From Bacillota bacterium (GTDB taxonomy: Bacteria; Bacillota; Clostridia; Lachnospirales; Cellulosilyticaceae), in contig JAEWMQ010000092.1 of NCBI GenBank assembly GCA_023393125.1, forward strand, positions 1-64,000: a stretch of 64,000 nucleotides of DNA. Reading direction: 5' to 3'. Position 1 is the stretch's first letter. Every line of letters begins with the position of its first letter. The notes beneath the pieces are model-generated. The model did no database searches. It was not told where the DNA came from and saw nothing but the letters and a program-made list of their open reading frames with translations. The position numbers and the translations under genes are program-made. Positions 41,099 through 50,324 of the stretch are shown here, in pieces.

Positions 41099-42055
41099 CT
41101 AATCAAATAATTTAGATACTGATAAATCTTCGTGTATACGTCTAATTGCATCTGCAAAAATTGGAGCTACGGAAATCTCTTTAATTTTTGCAATTCTTTT
41201 TTCTTCTGGTATAGCAATTGTATCAAGTACTACTAACTCTTCAATAGCAGAAGCTTCTATTCTTTCTAATGCTGGTCCTGAAAGCACACCATGTGTACAA
41301 CAAGCATAAACAGCTGTTGCACCTCTTTCTTTAAGCGCATTAGCCGCATTACAAATAGTTCCTGCTGTATCAATCATGTCATCAATTAAAATAACACGCT
41401 TACCATTAACATCACCAATAATATTCATGACTTCAGATACATTTGCTTTAGGTCTTCTTTTATCAATAATAGCTAAAGGTATATCCAGTTTAGTAGCAAA
41501 AGATCTTACTCTTCCTACACTACCTAAGTCTGGTGATACAGCCACTACATCCTCTGTTTGATCACCAAATTTATCCGCATAGTATTTAGTTAAGAGTGGC
41601 ATACCTACTAAATGATCAACAGGAATATTAAAGAACCCTTGAATTTGTGAGCAGTGTAAGTCCATTGTAAGTATTCTATCTGCACCAGCTGTTTGCAGGA
41701 TATCTGCTACAAGCTTCGCACTAATTGGATCTCTTGCTCTTGTCTTTCTATCTTGTCTTGCATAACCATAGTATGGGATAACTGCTGTAATACGCCCTGC
41801 TGAAGCACGTTTCATGGCATCAATCATAATAAGCAATTCCATAAGATGTTCATTAGCTGGAGTAGACGTTGGCTGAATAATGTAAACGTCTGTTCCACGT
41901 ACCTTTTCGTCAATTTTAACGCTTATTTCTCCATCGCTAAATTTCATAACCTCTGATTTACCAAGTGTCACATCTAATCCTTGTGCAATTTCCTTAGCGA
42001 GTCCAGGGTGAGCATTACAAGTAAACACTTTAATATCAGTGTAATTTCTAATCAT
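41099..42055 (-). CDS. prs: Ribose-phosphate pyrophosphokinase
   Basis: A 318-residue PRPP synthase. It makes PRPP from ribose 5-phosphate and ATP for purine, pyrimidine, His and Trp synthesis. Conserved parts: FSDGEISVKI near the N-terminus, YYGYARQDRK flexible loop, DLHCSQIQGFF, and the PRPP-binding loop VILIDDMIDTAGT. The start is ATG 42055, preceded by AGGAGG ten bases away; an upstream in-frame ATG would include that site. It follows glmU by about 120 bases without a terminator. Confidence 0.97.
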   Translation of the reverse strand: MIRNYTDIKVFTCNAHPGLAKEIAQGLDVTLGKSEVMKFSDGEISVKIDEKVRGTDVYIIQPTSTPANEHLMELLIMIDAMKRASAGRITAVIPYYGYARQDRKTRARDPISAKLVADILQTAGADRILTMDLHCSQIQGFFNIPVDHLVGMPLLTKYYADKFGDQTEDVVAVSPDLGSVGRVRSFATKLDIPLAIIDKRRPKANVSEVMNIIGDVNGKRVILIDDMIDTAGTICNAANALKERGATAVYACCTHGVLSGPALERIEASAIEELVVLDTIAIPEEKRIAKIKEISVAPIFADAIRRIHEDLSVSKLFD

Positions 42056-42179
42056 TTGATTGAGTCCTCCTTCAATAATCGACCATGTATTCCGCAAAAT
42101 ATTATATCACATTGTATACAGAATGCAAAGCATACAAAACATTTTAATGACAATTAACAATTTTATCTTATTTTTCCAT

Positions 42180-43544
42180 TTATTTTTGTTGCTTTTTTGT
42201 CACCCAATTTTCTTTATTTTCTTGTTTTGCCCTAGCTATAGCTAAGCTATCTTTAGGGACAGTTTTAGTAATAGTAGAGCCAGCTGCTGTATAGGCATTT
42301 TCTTCTACTACTACAGGCGACACTAAATTTGTATTACATCCAATGAAGGCATTATCTCCAATTGTTGTACGACTTTTCTTCTGTCCATCATAATTAACAA
42401 CTACTGTACCACATCCAAAGTTTACATTTTTCCCCACATCAGCATCTCCTACATAAGTAAGATGAGATATTTTAGTGCCATCACCAATATTAGCATTTTT
42501 AATCTCTACAAAGTCTCCTACTTTTATATTTTTACCAATGCGTGAATTAGGTCTAATATAAGCAAAAGGTCCTACATGTGTTCCTTCATCTACAAAACTA
42601 TCTGTTATTACACTAATTTCCACATCAACGTGATCAGCTAGTGTAACATTTTTAAGTTTTGAATGATAACCAATACGACACCCTTCTCCTATAATCGTTT
42701 TACCCTCTAGCATACAACCAGGCTCAATAATTGTATCTTTCCCAATAACAACATCAGATTCAATATAGGTACTCATCGGATCAATTAATGTAACACCATT
42801 TGCCATATGCTTCTCATTGATACGTTTTTTCATTACTTCTGTTACAGCAGCTAATTGAACCCTTGAGTTAACACCTGCAATATCATCAGCCTCATTAGTA
42901 GCAACAGCATCTACTTTAAATCCTTCTTTTAATAGTATCTCAATTGTATCTGTTAAATAATACTCATTTTGTACATTATTATTAGTAAGCCTAGATAATG
43001 CATATTTTAAAAGCTTTGCATCAAAAATATACATCCCACCATTAATTTCTTTTATTGCCCTCTCTTCTTCAGTTGCATCTTTTTGTTCAACAATTTTTAC
43101 TAAATTACCATTAGTATCTCTTACAATACGTCCATAACCTGTTGGGTTATCTATGAAAGCCGAAAGTACCGTAATGGCATTCTTATGATGATGGTGAAAA
43201 TCTACCATGCCTTGTAAAGTTTCTCCCGTAACTAATGGTGTATCCCCACATAAAATAAGTACTTCATCAGCACTTTCAATAAAGTCCATAGCTTGCATAA
43301 CAGCATGCCCTGTCCCTAATTGCTCTTTTTGAAGTACGTAATTTACATCTTCCCCTAATGCACTTTTAACATCTTCTGCTTTATGCCCTACAATTAAGCA
43401 GATCTCTTCTACCCCTACTTCTTTTGCTGCTATTATCGGGTATTCTACTAGGCTTTTTCCAAACACTTTATGAAGTACCTTAGAATCATTTGATTTCATA
43501 CGTGTGCCTTGACCAGCTGCTAGAATTAATGCCTTTATTTTCAT
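42180..43544 (-). CDS. glmU: Bifunctional GlmU (UDP-GlcNAc synthesis)
   Basis: A 454-residue enzyme. The N-terminal uridyltransferase has LAAGQGTRMKS and GDTPLV; the C-terminal half is a left-handed beta helix of hexapeptide repeats (about 250-440) with acetyltransferase residues in PFAYIRPNSRI and VGDFVEIKNANIG. It performs the last two steps to UDP-N-acetylglucosamine for cell wall synthesis. It is called gcaD in Bacillus, and the order spoVG-gcaD-prs is conserved. Confidence 0.97.
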   Translation of the reverse strand: MKIKALILAAGQGTRMKSNDSKVLHKVFGKSLVEYPIIAAKEVGVEEICLIVGHKAEDVKSALGEDVNYVLQKEQLGTGHAVMQAMDFIESADEVLILCGDTPLVTGETLQGMVDFHHHHKNAITVLSAFIDNPTGYGRIVRDTNGNLVKIVEQKDATEEERAIKEINGGMYIFDAKLLKYALSRLTNNNVQNEYYLTDTIEILLKEGFKVDAVATNEADDIAGVNSRVQLAAVTEVMKKRINEKHMANGVTLIDPMSTYIESDVVIGKDTIIEPGCMLEGKTIIGEGCRIGYHSKLKNVTLADHVDVEISVITDSFVDEGTHVGPFAYIRPNSRIGKNIKVGDFVEIKNANIGDGTKISHLTYVGDADVGKNVNFGCGTVVVNYDGQKKSRTTIGDNAFIGCNTNLVSPVVVEENAYTAAGSTITKTVPKDSLAIARAKQENKENWVTKKQQK

Positions 43545-43610
43545 TTAAAATCTTCCTTTCACGTTTCTACTTCTAAGCTATTTTCTCACTTTATAATCAT
43601 TTATGCAACA

Positions 43611-43643
43611 AAAAAATGTCCTAAAAGTTTAACCTTTAGGACA
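43611..43643 (-). terminator. Terminator after spoVG
   Basis: TGTCCTAAA (43617-43625) pairs with TTTAGGACA (43635-43643), followed on the minus strand by TTTTTTTG. Confidence 0.85.
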
Positions 43644-43657
43644 CTCTACCTATGTAA

Positions 43658-43963
43658 TTATTCTTCAGCAGTTAAATCACTATCATCAGCAATAGCAACT
43701 TCATCTGACAATAATACCATCTCATATTTTTCTAATACTTGATTTTGAATACGGTCTCTTGTTTCTGAATTAATAGGATGAGCAATATCTCTAAACTCCC
43801 CATCTAAAGTCTTACGGCTTGGCATTGCAATAAAGCGTCCTTTATCCCCTTCAATTACTTTGATATCATGAACAACAAATTCATTATCAAAAGTAACAGA
43901 CACAACTGCTTTCATTTTGCCATCCTTATTGATTTTTCTAACCCTAATATCTGTGATTTCCAT
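43658..43963 (-). CDS. spoVG: Septation/sporulation regulator SpoVG
   Basis: A 101-residue SpoVG (EITDIRVRKI, then AVVSVTFDNEFVVHDIKVIEG, GRFIAMPSRK, and FRDIAHPINSETR). It is a small nucleic-acid-binding regulator affecting septation, sporulation and, in other Firmicutes, virulence genes. The start is ATG 43963, seven bases after GGGAGGA; an earlier ATG 11 codons upstream overlaps that site. The acidic C-terminal tail is typical. Confidence 0.97.
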   Translation of the reverse strand: MEITDIRVRKINKDGKMKAVVSVTFDNEFVVHDIKVIEGDKGRFIAMPSRKTLDGEFRDIAHPINSETRDRIQNQVLEKYEMVLLSDEVAIADDSDLTAEE

Positions 43964-44146
43964 TAGCAAATCCTCCCTGTTATTAACTAGTGCCATGTCG
44001 GCTATCCTATTAATATTGTATTATTATTTGAATTATATGATATTTTTATGAAATAGTCAATATTTTTTTATTTTGACTTATAATCCCATCATAAAACATG
44101 CATTTACAACATATACTAGTAGTTAATTTATTATTTTTCAGTACTT

Positions 44147-45256
44147 TTAAACAATATTTCTTTTTTCCAAAAGAATAATATTATCTTTTGTTCCAATTAC
44201 TTTTTGTCCATCAGATACGAAAACTTGCTTGTCTAAAATAGCATTTTCAATGATGCAACCTTTGCCAATAGTAGCACCTTCCATAATAATGGATCCCTTA
44301 ACCTTTGTGCCTTCACCAATAAATACTTTTCTAAAGAGTACTGAATCTTCTACCTGTCCATTAATAATATCACCGCCACTAACAATACTATTAAGCACCT
44401 TAGCTTGTGCGTTAAACTTTGTTGGTGGCTCATCCTTAGCTTTAGTATAAATATAGGGATAGGTATTGAAGAATAAGTTTCTTACTTCAGGTGTTAAGAA
44501 GTCCATATTAATGCGATAAAATTCATTAATATCTCTTATTCTTCTCCAATAGCCTTCAAAGTGATAACCATAAATCTTAAGCTTTTTACGATAACGAATA
44601 ATAATATCACTTACTAAATTATATCTTCCTTCTACTTCTAGTTGCTCTAGAAGTTTAATAAGTAACTCCCTACTCATTACATATACCCCTAAAGAAACGG
44701 TAGTAAACTGTGGATTAAGTGGTTTTTCTTCAAAGTCTATCATTTGTTTATTCTCATCTAATCCTATTACGCCATAATCTTCTACATTGTAAGTATTCAT
44801 ATCCTTATACACAATTGTAATATCTGCACTTCGTTGTTCATGATACCTAATAATCTTCTCATAATCCATCTTATAAATTTGTTCCCCAGAAGTAATAACA
44901 ACATAAGGCTCATTACTTTTCTTTAAAAAATCGATGTTTTGAAAAATAGAATCCGCTGTTCCTCTAAAACCATAGGTTTCTTGATTAAGCATAGTAGGTG
45001 TGAATAAAAAAAGTCCTGTCTTTTTTCTTCCAAAATCCCACCATTTTGATGAACCTATATGATCAGCTAATGACCTTGCGCTGTACTGAGAAATAACTGC
45101 TACTTTTTTAATTCCTGAATTACTTAGATTACTTAAAGCAAAGTCGATTGCTCTATAAGAACCTCCAATAGGCATAGCTGCAACATTCCTTTGTTTTGTT
45201 AGTACCCCTAATGAATTCCTTTTTCCACCTGCTAATATAATTCCAATAGCTCTCAT
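44147..45256 (-). CDS. glgD: Glucose-1-phosphate adenylyltransferase subunit GlgD
   Basis: A 369-residue GlgC-like protein. The nucleotide-binding region is altered to LAGGKRNSLGVLTKQRNVAAM, lacking the GxGxRL and the lysine/arginine pattern of the catalytic subunit, so this is the regulatory/stabilising GlgD type. A C-terminal beta-helix region has hexapeptide-like repeats (GEGTKVKGSIIMEGATIGKG). It lies 11 bases after glgC. In Firmicutes GlgC and GlgD form a heterotetramer that makes ADP-glucose for glycogen. Confidence 0.92.
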   Translation of the reverse strand: MRAIGIILAGGKRNSLGVLTKQRNVAAMPIGGSYRAIDFALSNLSNSGIKKVAVISQYSARSLADHIGSSKWWDFGRKKTGLFLFTPTMLNQETYGFRGTADSIFQNIDFLKKSNEPYVVITSGEQIYKMDYEKIIRYHEQRSADITIVYKDMNTYNVEDYGVIGLDENKQMIDFEEKPLNPQFTTVSLGVYVMSRELLIKLLEQLEVEGRYNLVSDIIIRYRKKLKIYGYHFEGYWRRIRDINEFYRINMDFLTPEVRNLFFNTYPYIYTKAKDEPPTKFNAQAKVLNSIVSGGDIINGQVEDSVLFRKVFIGEGTKVKGSIIMEGATIGKGCIIENAILDKQVFVSDGQKVIGTKDNIILLEKRNIV

Positions 45257-45267
45257 GTTTTCCCCTC

Positions 45268-46533
45268 CTAAACAATAAGTGAATGTCCGCTTTCCAATAC
45301 ACCATCTATATAATGCTGTTGTAGTGTATGACCACCGACCTCACAGTTCTTACCAATCTTCACATTGTCAGGAATAATTGTGTTATCTCCTATAGCTGTT
45401 ATACCACTATAATAAATGTGTGGTTTAGTAACATGTGGCAAAGCTTCACCTACACCAATATATGTATTATCACCTATTTCTGATTTCTCAGAAACAACAC
45501 AGTGATCTAAATTTGCTCCCTTTCTTATTATCGTTTCTGCCATGACAATAGAATTCTTAACAATAGCACCTTCTTCAATAATAACCCTTGGACCTAAAAC
45601 AGAATTATATACTTGTCCGTACACTTCGCAGCCTTCTGCTACCAAAGATTGTTCTAATACTGCATCCGCTCCTATGTACTGTGGCAATTGATGTTCTATA
45701 TTCGTATAGATTTTCCAAAACTCATCATACAAGTTAAACACAGGTACAGTTTCTGTTAATTCCATATTGGCTTTCCAGTAAGCTTCAATAGTACCAATAT
45801 CACGCCAATAATCATTAAAACGATAAGCAAATACATTCTTCTCCCCACTTATCATCTCCGGAATAATATGCTTTCCAAAGTCACTGTGTTCATGAATCGT
45901 ATTATCCTTAATAAGTGCTTCTTTAAGTATCTTCCATGTAAAGATGTAAATTCCCATGGAAGCCAAAGTACTTTTTGGCTGGTTAGGTTTTTCCTCAAAT
46001 TCTATGATACGCCCTGCTTCATTTGCATTCATGATACCAAATTGGTTAGCAATTTCTAAAGGCACATCAATAACTGCAATAGTAGCATCGGAATTATTTT
46101 TCTTATGTTCCTCCAGCATAGCACTATAATCCATCTTATAAACATGATCCCCAGATAGAACCAATATATATTCTGGATTATATTCATCGATATAACGAAT
46201 ATTGTGATAAATCGCATTAGCTGTTCCTGAATACCATGAACCTTCATTTCCTGTTTTTAAAAATGGTGGTAGTACAGTTATCCCTCCATTTCTTTTATCT
46301 AAATCCCAAGGAATGCCTATTCCTATATGTTTAGTTAAAAGTAATGGTTCATATTGAGTAAGCACACCTACCGTATCAATGCCTGAATTAATACAATTAC
46401 TAAGTGGGAAATCTATTATCCTATATTTCCCACCGAACATAACAGCAGGCTTTGCAATCTGCTTTGTCAGAATGCCTAACCTGCTGCCTTGTCCTCCTGC
46501 TAATAACATAGCAATCATTTCTTTCTTATTCAT
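45268..46533 (-). CDS. glgC: Glucose-1-phosphate adenylyltransferase GlgC
   Basis: A 421-residue catalytic ADP-glucose pyrophosphorylase. Motifs: LAGGQGSRLGILTKQIAKPAV, FPLSNCINSGI, LSGDHVYKMDY, EFEEKP and YWRDIGT. A beta helix forms the C-terminus. It catalyses the committed step of glycogen synthesis. No glgA, glgB or glgP is nearby. It sits between purR and spoVG, an insertion into an otherwise conserved block. The ribosome binding site is GGAGGGA. Confidence 0.95.
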   Translation of the reverse strand: MNKKEMIAMLLAGGQGSRLGILTKQIAKPAVMFGGKYRIIDFPLSNCINSGIDTVGVLTQYEPLLLTKHIGIGIPWDLDKRNGGITVLPPFLKTGNEGSWYSGTANAIYHNIRYIDEYNPEYILVLSGDHVYKMDYSAMLEEHKKNNSDATIAVIDVPLEIANQFGIMNANEAGRIIEFEEKPNQPKSTLASMGIYIFTWKILKEALIKDNTIHEHSDFGKHIIPEMISGEKNVFAYRFNDYWRDIGTIEAYWKANMELTETVPVFNLYDEFWKIYTNIEHQLPQYIGADAVLEQSLVAEGCEVYGQVYNSVLGPRVIIEEGAIVKNSIVMAETIIRKGANLDHCVVSEKSEIGDNTYIGVGEALPHVTKPHIYYSGITAIGDNTIIPDNVKIGKNCEVGGHTLQQHYIDGVLESGHSLIV

Positions 46534-46686
46534 GTAATCCCTCCTAACTTTTGTATGCCGAGTTTATTATTGAATAATTTCCTGTCTACTACGTACTAGC
46601 ATTGTATCATTTTTTCAATTTTTTTACAATATTACATTAAAATATATTTTTCAAAAATTTATATATTAACGAAACATAGTTCACTT

Positions 46687-47496
46687 TTACTCTACATTGT
46701 AAATATCTACAACTTTATTATTCTCGTCTACTGTATCTAACCATAATAAAGCTTTAAAATCTTCTACAACCTTCTTCTCAGGTTTCCTAGTTGCCATTAA
46801 AACGCCTATTCCTACCATTTCTGCTTCAAACTCTTGCATTAAATCAATGATTCCTTTTGCAGTTCCCCCTGCTTTCATAAAGTCGTCAATAAACAATACC
46901 TTTGAACCCTTTTTAATGGCTTTAGTGGAAAGGCACATGGTTTTTATGCGATGATTACTACCTGTAATATAATTCATATGAATTACTGTACCATCTGTCA
47001 GCTTACTTTGATTACGTACTACAACCATTGGCTTATTTAATATCATAGCTGTCATTAAAGCAATAGGAATTCCTTTTGTTTCTACTGTAATGATATAATC
47101 TACTTCTACGTCTTTAAATAAGCTAGCTAGAGCTCTACCAATGTTTTTAGAAATTGTAGGAGAATATAATAAGTCATTTGTATAAATATACCCACCTGGA
47201 ATAATTCTTTCCGAACGATTAATCATTTCACAAAGTTCATTAGTAAACTCCTTAATCTGCTCCTTAGTCATTAATGGGTTATAATATACTCCTCCTGCTG
47301 CACCTGATATTGTTTCTATATTTCCTAAATCATATTGTGCGAAAATATCTTTTACTACATCAAGGTCTTCACTTATAGTAGATTTAGCACAATCAAATAT
47401 ATTGCAAAAATGAGTAAGTGTAAAAATTTTGTTAGGATTATTGGTCAAGATACTTGTAATCACACTAATACGATCATGCTTTTGTACTTTTCTCAT
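46687..47496 (-). CDS. purR: Purine operon repressor PurR
   Basis: A 269-residue Firmicutes-type PurR: an N-terminal winged helix (about 1-75) fused to a phosphoribosyltransferase-like domain with the PRPP-binding loop LFIDDFMKAGGTAKG. PRPP relieves repression. It binds pairs of PurBoxes; one pair is visible upstream of purR itself (47545-47588) and one upstream of purA (59468-59511). The promoter -10 TATAAT is at 47539-47534 on the minus strand. Divergent from murC. Confidence 0.96.
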   Translation of the reverse strand: MRKVQKHDRISVITSILTNNPNKIFTLTHFCNIFDCAKSTISEDLDVVKDIFAQYDLGNIETISGAAGGVYYNPLMTKEQIKEFTNELCEMINRSERIIPGGYIYTNDLLYSPTISKNIGRALASLFKDVEVDYIITVETKGIPIALMTAMILNKPMVVVRNQSKLTDGTVIHMNYITGSNHRIKTMCLSTKAIKKGSKVLFIDDFMKAGGTAKGIIDLMQEFEAEMVGIGVLMATRKPEKKVVEDFKALLWLDTVDENNKVVDIYNVE

Positions 47497-47544
47497 TATT
47501 TTTCTCCTTTTCTAAGCTAAATTGCTTTCTTCTATTATAAACAT

Positions 47545-47588
47545 AAAACCGAATATTTAAAAGCATTACATGGAAAACATTCACCCTT
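47545..47588 (-). promoter_or_regulatory. PurBox pair upstream of purR (autoregulation)
   Basis: Plus-strand AAAACCGAATATT matches the PurBox consensus AWWWCCGAACWWT at all but one position. A degenerate inverted partner with core TTCA (47580-47583) lies exactly 26 bases after the CGAA core (47550-47553), the spacing expected for two 14-bp boxes in Bacillus PurR sites. It sits just upstream of, or over, the purR -35. Confidence 0.7.
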
Positions 47589-47708
47589 TAAAAAAAATTT
47601 GTTTATTATTTTGTTCTTGGTATATAATTATAAAATAATATGATGCATAATATGATATAGAGCATCATTTTTAAGAATAATATTTTATTCATCGAAAGGA
47701 CTAATACT

Positions 47709-49091
47709 ATGTCAAACGTCAATTCTTTAACAAATAAAAAGAAAATACATTTTATCGGTATCGGTGGCATTAGCATGAGTGGACTAGCCGAAATTGTTCA
47801 TTATAAAGGCTATGAAGTAACAGGCTCTGATATGAAAAGCTCTCCTACTACTAAGCATCTTGAAGACCTAGGTCTTACTATTTACTATGGTCATGACAAA
47901 AATAATATTACAGACGATGTAGACCTTATCGTTTATACGGCAGCTATTCATGAAGATAACCCTGAACTTCAATTAGCTCATGAGAGACATATAGAGACTC
48001 TTACTCGCTCTAAATTTTTAGGTATTCTTATGAAACACTTTGATATCCCTATTTGCGTATCAGGTACACATGGTAAAACAACTACTACTTCTATGCTAGC
48101 TCATGGATTAATGGCAGCAGATCTTGATCCAACTATAACTGTAGGAGGTATTTTAAAAGCTATTCATGGTAATATCCGTATCGGACAGTCACCTTATTTC
48201 TTAACTGAGGCTTGTGAATACTGTGATAGCTTCCTAGATTTCTTCCCACAAGTAGGTATTATTCTTAATATAGACGAAGACCACATGGATTATTTTAAAG
48301 ATATTAATCAAATTCGTAATTCTTTCCAAAAGTTTGCATGTAAAATTCCAAGTAGTGGTTTTCTCGCTATTAATGGAACAATTCCTCATATAGATGAATT
48401 TACTGCCTCACTTAATTGTAAAACAGAAACCTTTGGAATTGGTCATATGTATAACTGGTCTGCTGAAAATATCACTTTTAATGATAAAGCCTGCGCTAGC
48501 TTTGATGTTTATTATAACCAAAACTTCATGACTCATATAGAACTTCATGTTCCAGGTCAACATAATATTTTAAACGCCTTAGCTGTTTGTAGTGTCTATC
48601 ATTTTCTAGGACTTGAACTTCATTTACTAAATAAAGGACTAAAAGATTTTACAGGAGCTGATCAGCGTTTTGAAATTAAGGGCAAAATCAATGATATTAC
48701 TATCGTAGATGACTATGCTCATCATCCAACAGAAATTGCTGCTACTTTGGAAGTAGCTAAAGCTTATCCTCATAATCATCTTTATGTTGTTTTCCAGCCC
48801 CATACTTATACAAGAACTAAAGCTTTTCTAAATGATTTTGCTACAGTCTTAAGTTCAGCTGAAAATGTTATTATTACAGATATTTATGCTGCCAGGGAAA
48901 AAAATCCTGGGGATATCTCTGCAGAAGATATCATCAAAAAAATCAACAAGCACGGCAAACAAGCACTTTATATGAAAGACTTTGAACAAATTGCTAATTA
49001 TTTATCTGAACATATTGCTCCAAATGATTTAGTCATTACTATGGGAGCTGGAAATGTTAATCAAATAGCAGACATTTTATTAAACAAATAA
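47709..49091 (+). CDS. murC: UDP-N-acetylmuramate--L-alanine ligase MurC
   Basis: A 460-residue Mur ligase. The N-terminal Rossmann domain starts HFIGIGGISMSGLAEI; the ATP loop is GTHGKTTTTSML, and the central motif EACEYCDSFLDF and C-terminal DDYAHHPTEI are present. It attaches the first alanine of the peptidoglycan stem. A terminator follows. Confidence 0.97.
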   Translation: MSNVNSLTNKKKIHFIGIGGISMSGLAEIVHYKGYEVTGSDMKSSPTTKHLEDLGLTIYYGHDKNNITDDVDLIVYTAAIHEDNPELQLAHERHIETLTRSKFLGILMKHFDIPICVSGTHGKTTTTSMLAHGLMAADLDPTITVGGILKAIHGNIRIGQSPYFLTEACEYCDSFLDFFPQVGIILNIDEDHMDYFKDINQIRNSFQKFACKIPSSGFLAINGTIPHIDEFTASLNCKTETFGIGHMYNWSAENITFNDKACASFDVYYNQNFMTHIELHVPGQHNILNALAVCSVYHFLGLELHLLNKGLKDFTGADQRFEIKGKINDITIVDDYAHHPTEIAATLEVAKAYPHNHLYVVFQPHTYTRTKAFLNDFATVLSSAENVIITDIYAAREKNPGDISAEDIIKKINKHGKQALYMKDFEQIANYLSEHIAPNDLVITMGAGNVNQIADILLNK

Positions 49092-49155
49092 TTATCAACA
49101 AGTTCTCTCAACTCTTTATTCACATGCATTGTTAATAAAAAGTTAACTTATCAAC

Positions 49156-49190
49156 AAAATCTCCACAGCTCTATGGAGATTTTATTTTTT
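49156..49190 (+). terminator. Terminator after murC
   Basis: AAAATCTCCA (49156-49165) pairs with TGGAGATTTT (49174-49183), followed by ATTTTTTT. Confidence 0.9.
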
Positions 49191-49215
49191 TGCTTATCAT
49201 ATTTTCTTCATTTTG

Positions 49216-49224
49216 TGCTATAAT
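49216..49224 (+). promoter_or_regulatory. Extended -10 promoter of dnaD-dnaC
   Basis: TGCTATAAT, an extended -10 element 41 bases before the start codon. The -35 region is not well conserved. Confidence 0.5.
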
Positions 49225-49264
49225 ACTAACACATCTAATAAATACTTATGAAGGAGGTGTCCCT

Positions 49265-50323
49265 ATGGCATATATTAAATATAAAGCATCCAAACAACCT
49301 TTTGTCCATGTTCCTTATTGGTTCATTTCTGACTATATGCCTAAGGCACTTAGTGGCTATACTAAAGTTTATCTTTATTTACTAGCTATTTTTTCAAATC
49401 CCTCACCAGTTCCTCTTTCTCTTGAGGATGTAAGTAGTCACCTTGATATGCTTTATTCCGAAGTACTACAAGCACTTAAATACTGGAATGAGGAAGGTGT
49501 TATCTGCTTTTCTGAACTCTCTATAGATGAATTCGATCTAGAGTTCTACTTTGAAAAACCTAGAATAAAAGAGCCTATATCACCTCTTCCTATTTCTAAA
49601 ACAATTATTAGACAAACTAGGCCTGAGTATCGTACAGAAGAAATTAATCTCTACTTAGAAGATAGCCCTTCTGTGCTTAAGCTCTTTAAAGTAGCAGAAG
49701 AATATTTAGGTAGGCTTCTTACTATTACAGACCAAAAAATTCTTTTTAGCCTCTATGATTGGTTACATATGCCCTTTGATCTTATTGAGTTTCTTATTGA
49801 ACATTGTGCATCCAATAATCATAGAGCCATTCACTATATTGAAAAAGTAGCTATAAGCTGGGTAGATGAAGGCATTACGACGGTAGAAGCCGCTAAAGAA
49901 AAAGTTGCCATGGACAAGCGTTATTTTAAAATTCTAAATAGCTTAGGTGCTTCTAAAAGTACCCTTACTTCTGCAGAGCGTAATTGTATGAATAAATGGT
50001 TTGAATCCTATCATTTTAGTATGGAGGTTATTTTAGAAGCTTGCAGGCGAACTGTTATGCAGACTAATAAACCTAGTTTAAACTATACAGATTCTATACT
50101 GACCTCATGGTATACAGATAAGGTAAAGTCTCTTGAGGATATTAAAGCTTTAGATAAAGCTCACGAAAGTAAAAAAGCTTTAAATACATCCCCCTCTTCG
50201 ATTACACCTATCTCAAATAAGGTATCTCAGTTTAACAATATGTATTCTCATGATTGGGACTTCGACGAATTAGAAAAATTGCAGCGAGAACATATTACAA
50301 GAAAGCTAAATGGAGGAAACTAA
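49265..50323 (+). CDS. DnaD-like replication initiation protein
   Basis: A 352-residue protein of the Firmicutes DnaD/DnaB family. An N-terminal winged-helix-like domain (PKALSGYTKVYLYLLAIF) is followed by two DnaB_2 domains (about 135-215 with TITDQKILFSLYDW, and about 235-305 with TSAERNCMNKWFESYHF). It should help load the replicative helicase, with the ATPase encoded next. The start is ATG 49265 after AAGGAGG; a longer frame would include a spurious hydrophobic extension. It ends one base before the next start. Confidence 0.88.
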   Translation: MAYIKYKASKQPFVHVPYWFISDYMPKALSGYTKVYLYLLAIFSNPSPVPLSLEDVSSHLDMLYSEVLQALKYWNEEGVICFSELSIDEFDLEFYFEKPRIKEPISPLPISKTIIRQTRPEYRTEEINLYLEDSPSVLKLFKVAEEYLGRLLTITDQKILFSLYDWLHMPFDLIEFLIEHCASNNHRAIHYIEKVAISWVDEGITTVEAAKEKVAMDKRYFKILNSLGASKSTLTSAERNCMNKWFESYHFSMEVILEACRRTVMQTNKPSLNYTDSILTSWYTDKVKSLEDIKALDKAHESKKALNTSPSSITPISNKVSQFNNMYSHDWDFDELEKLQREHITRKLNGGN

Positions 50324-50324
50324 A

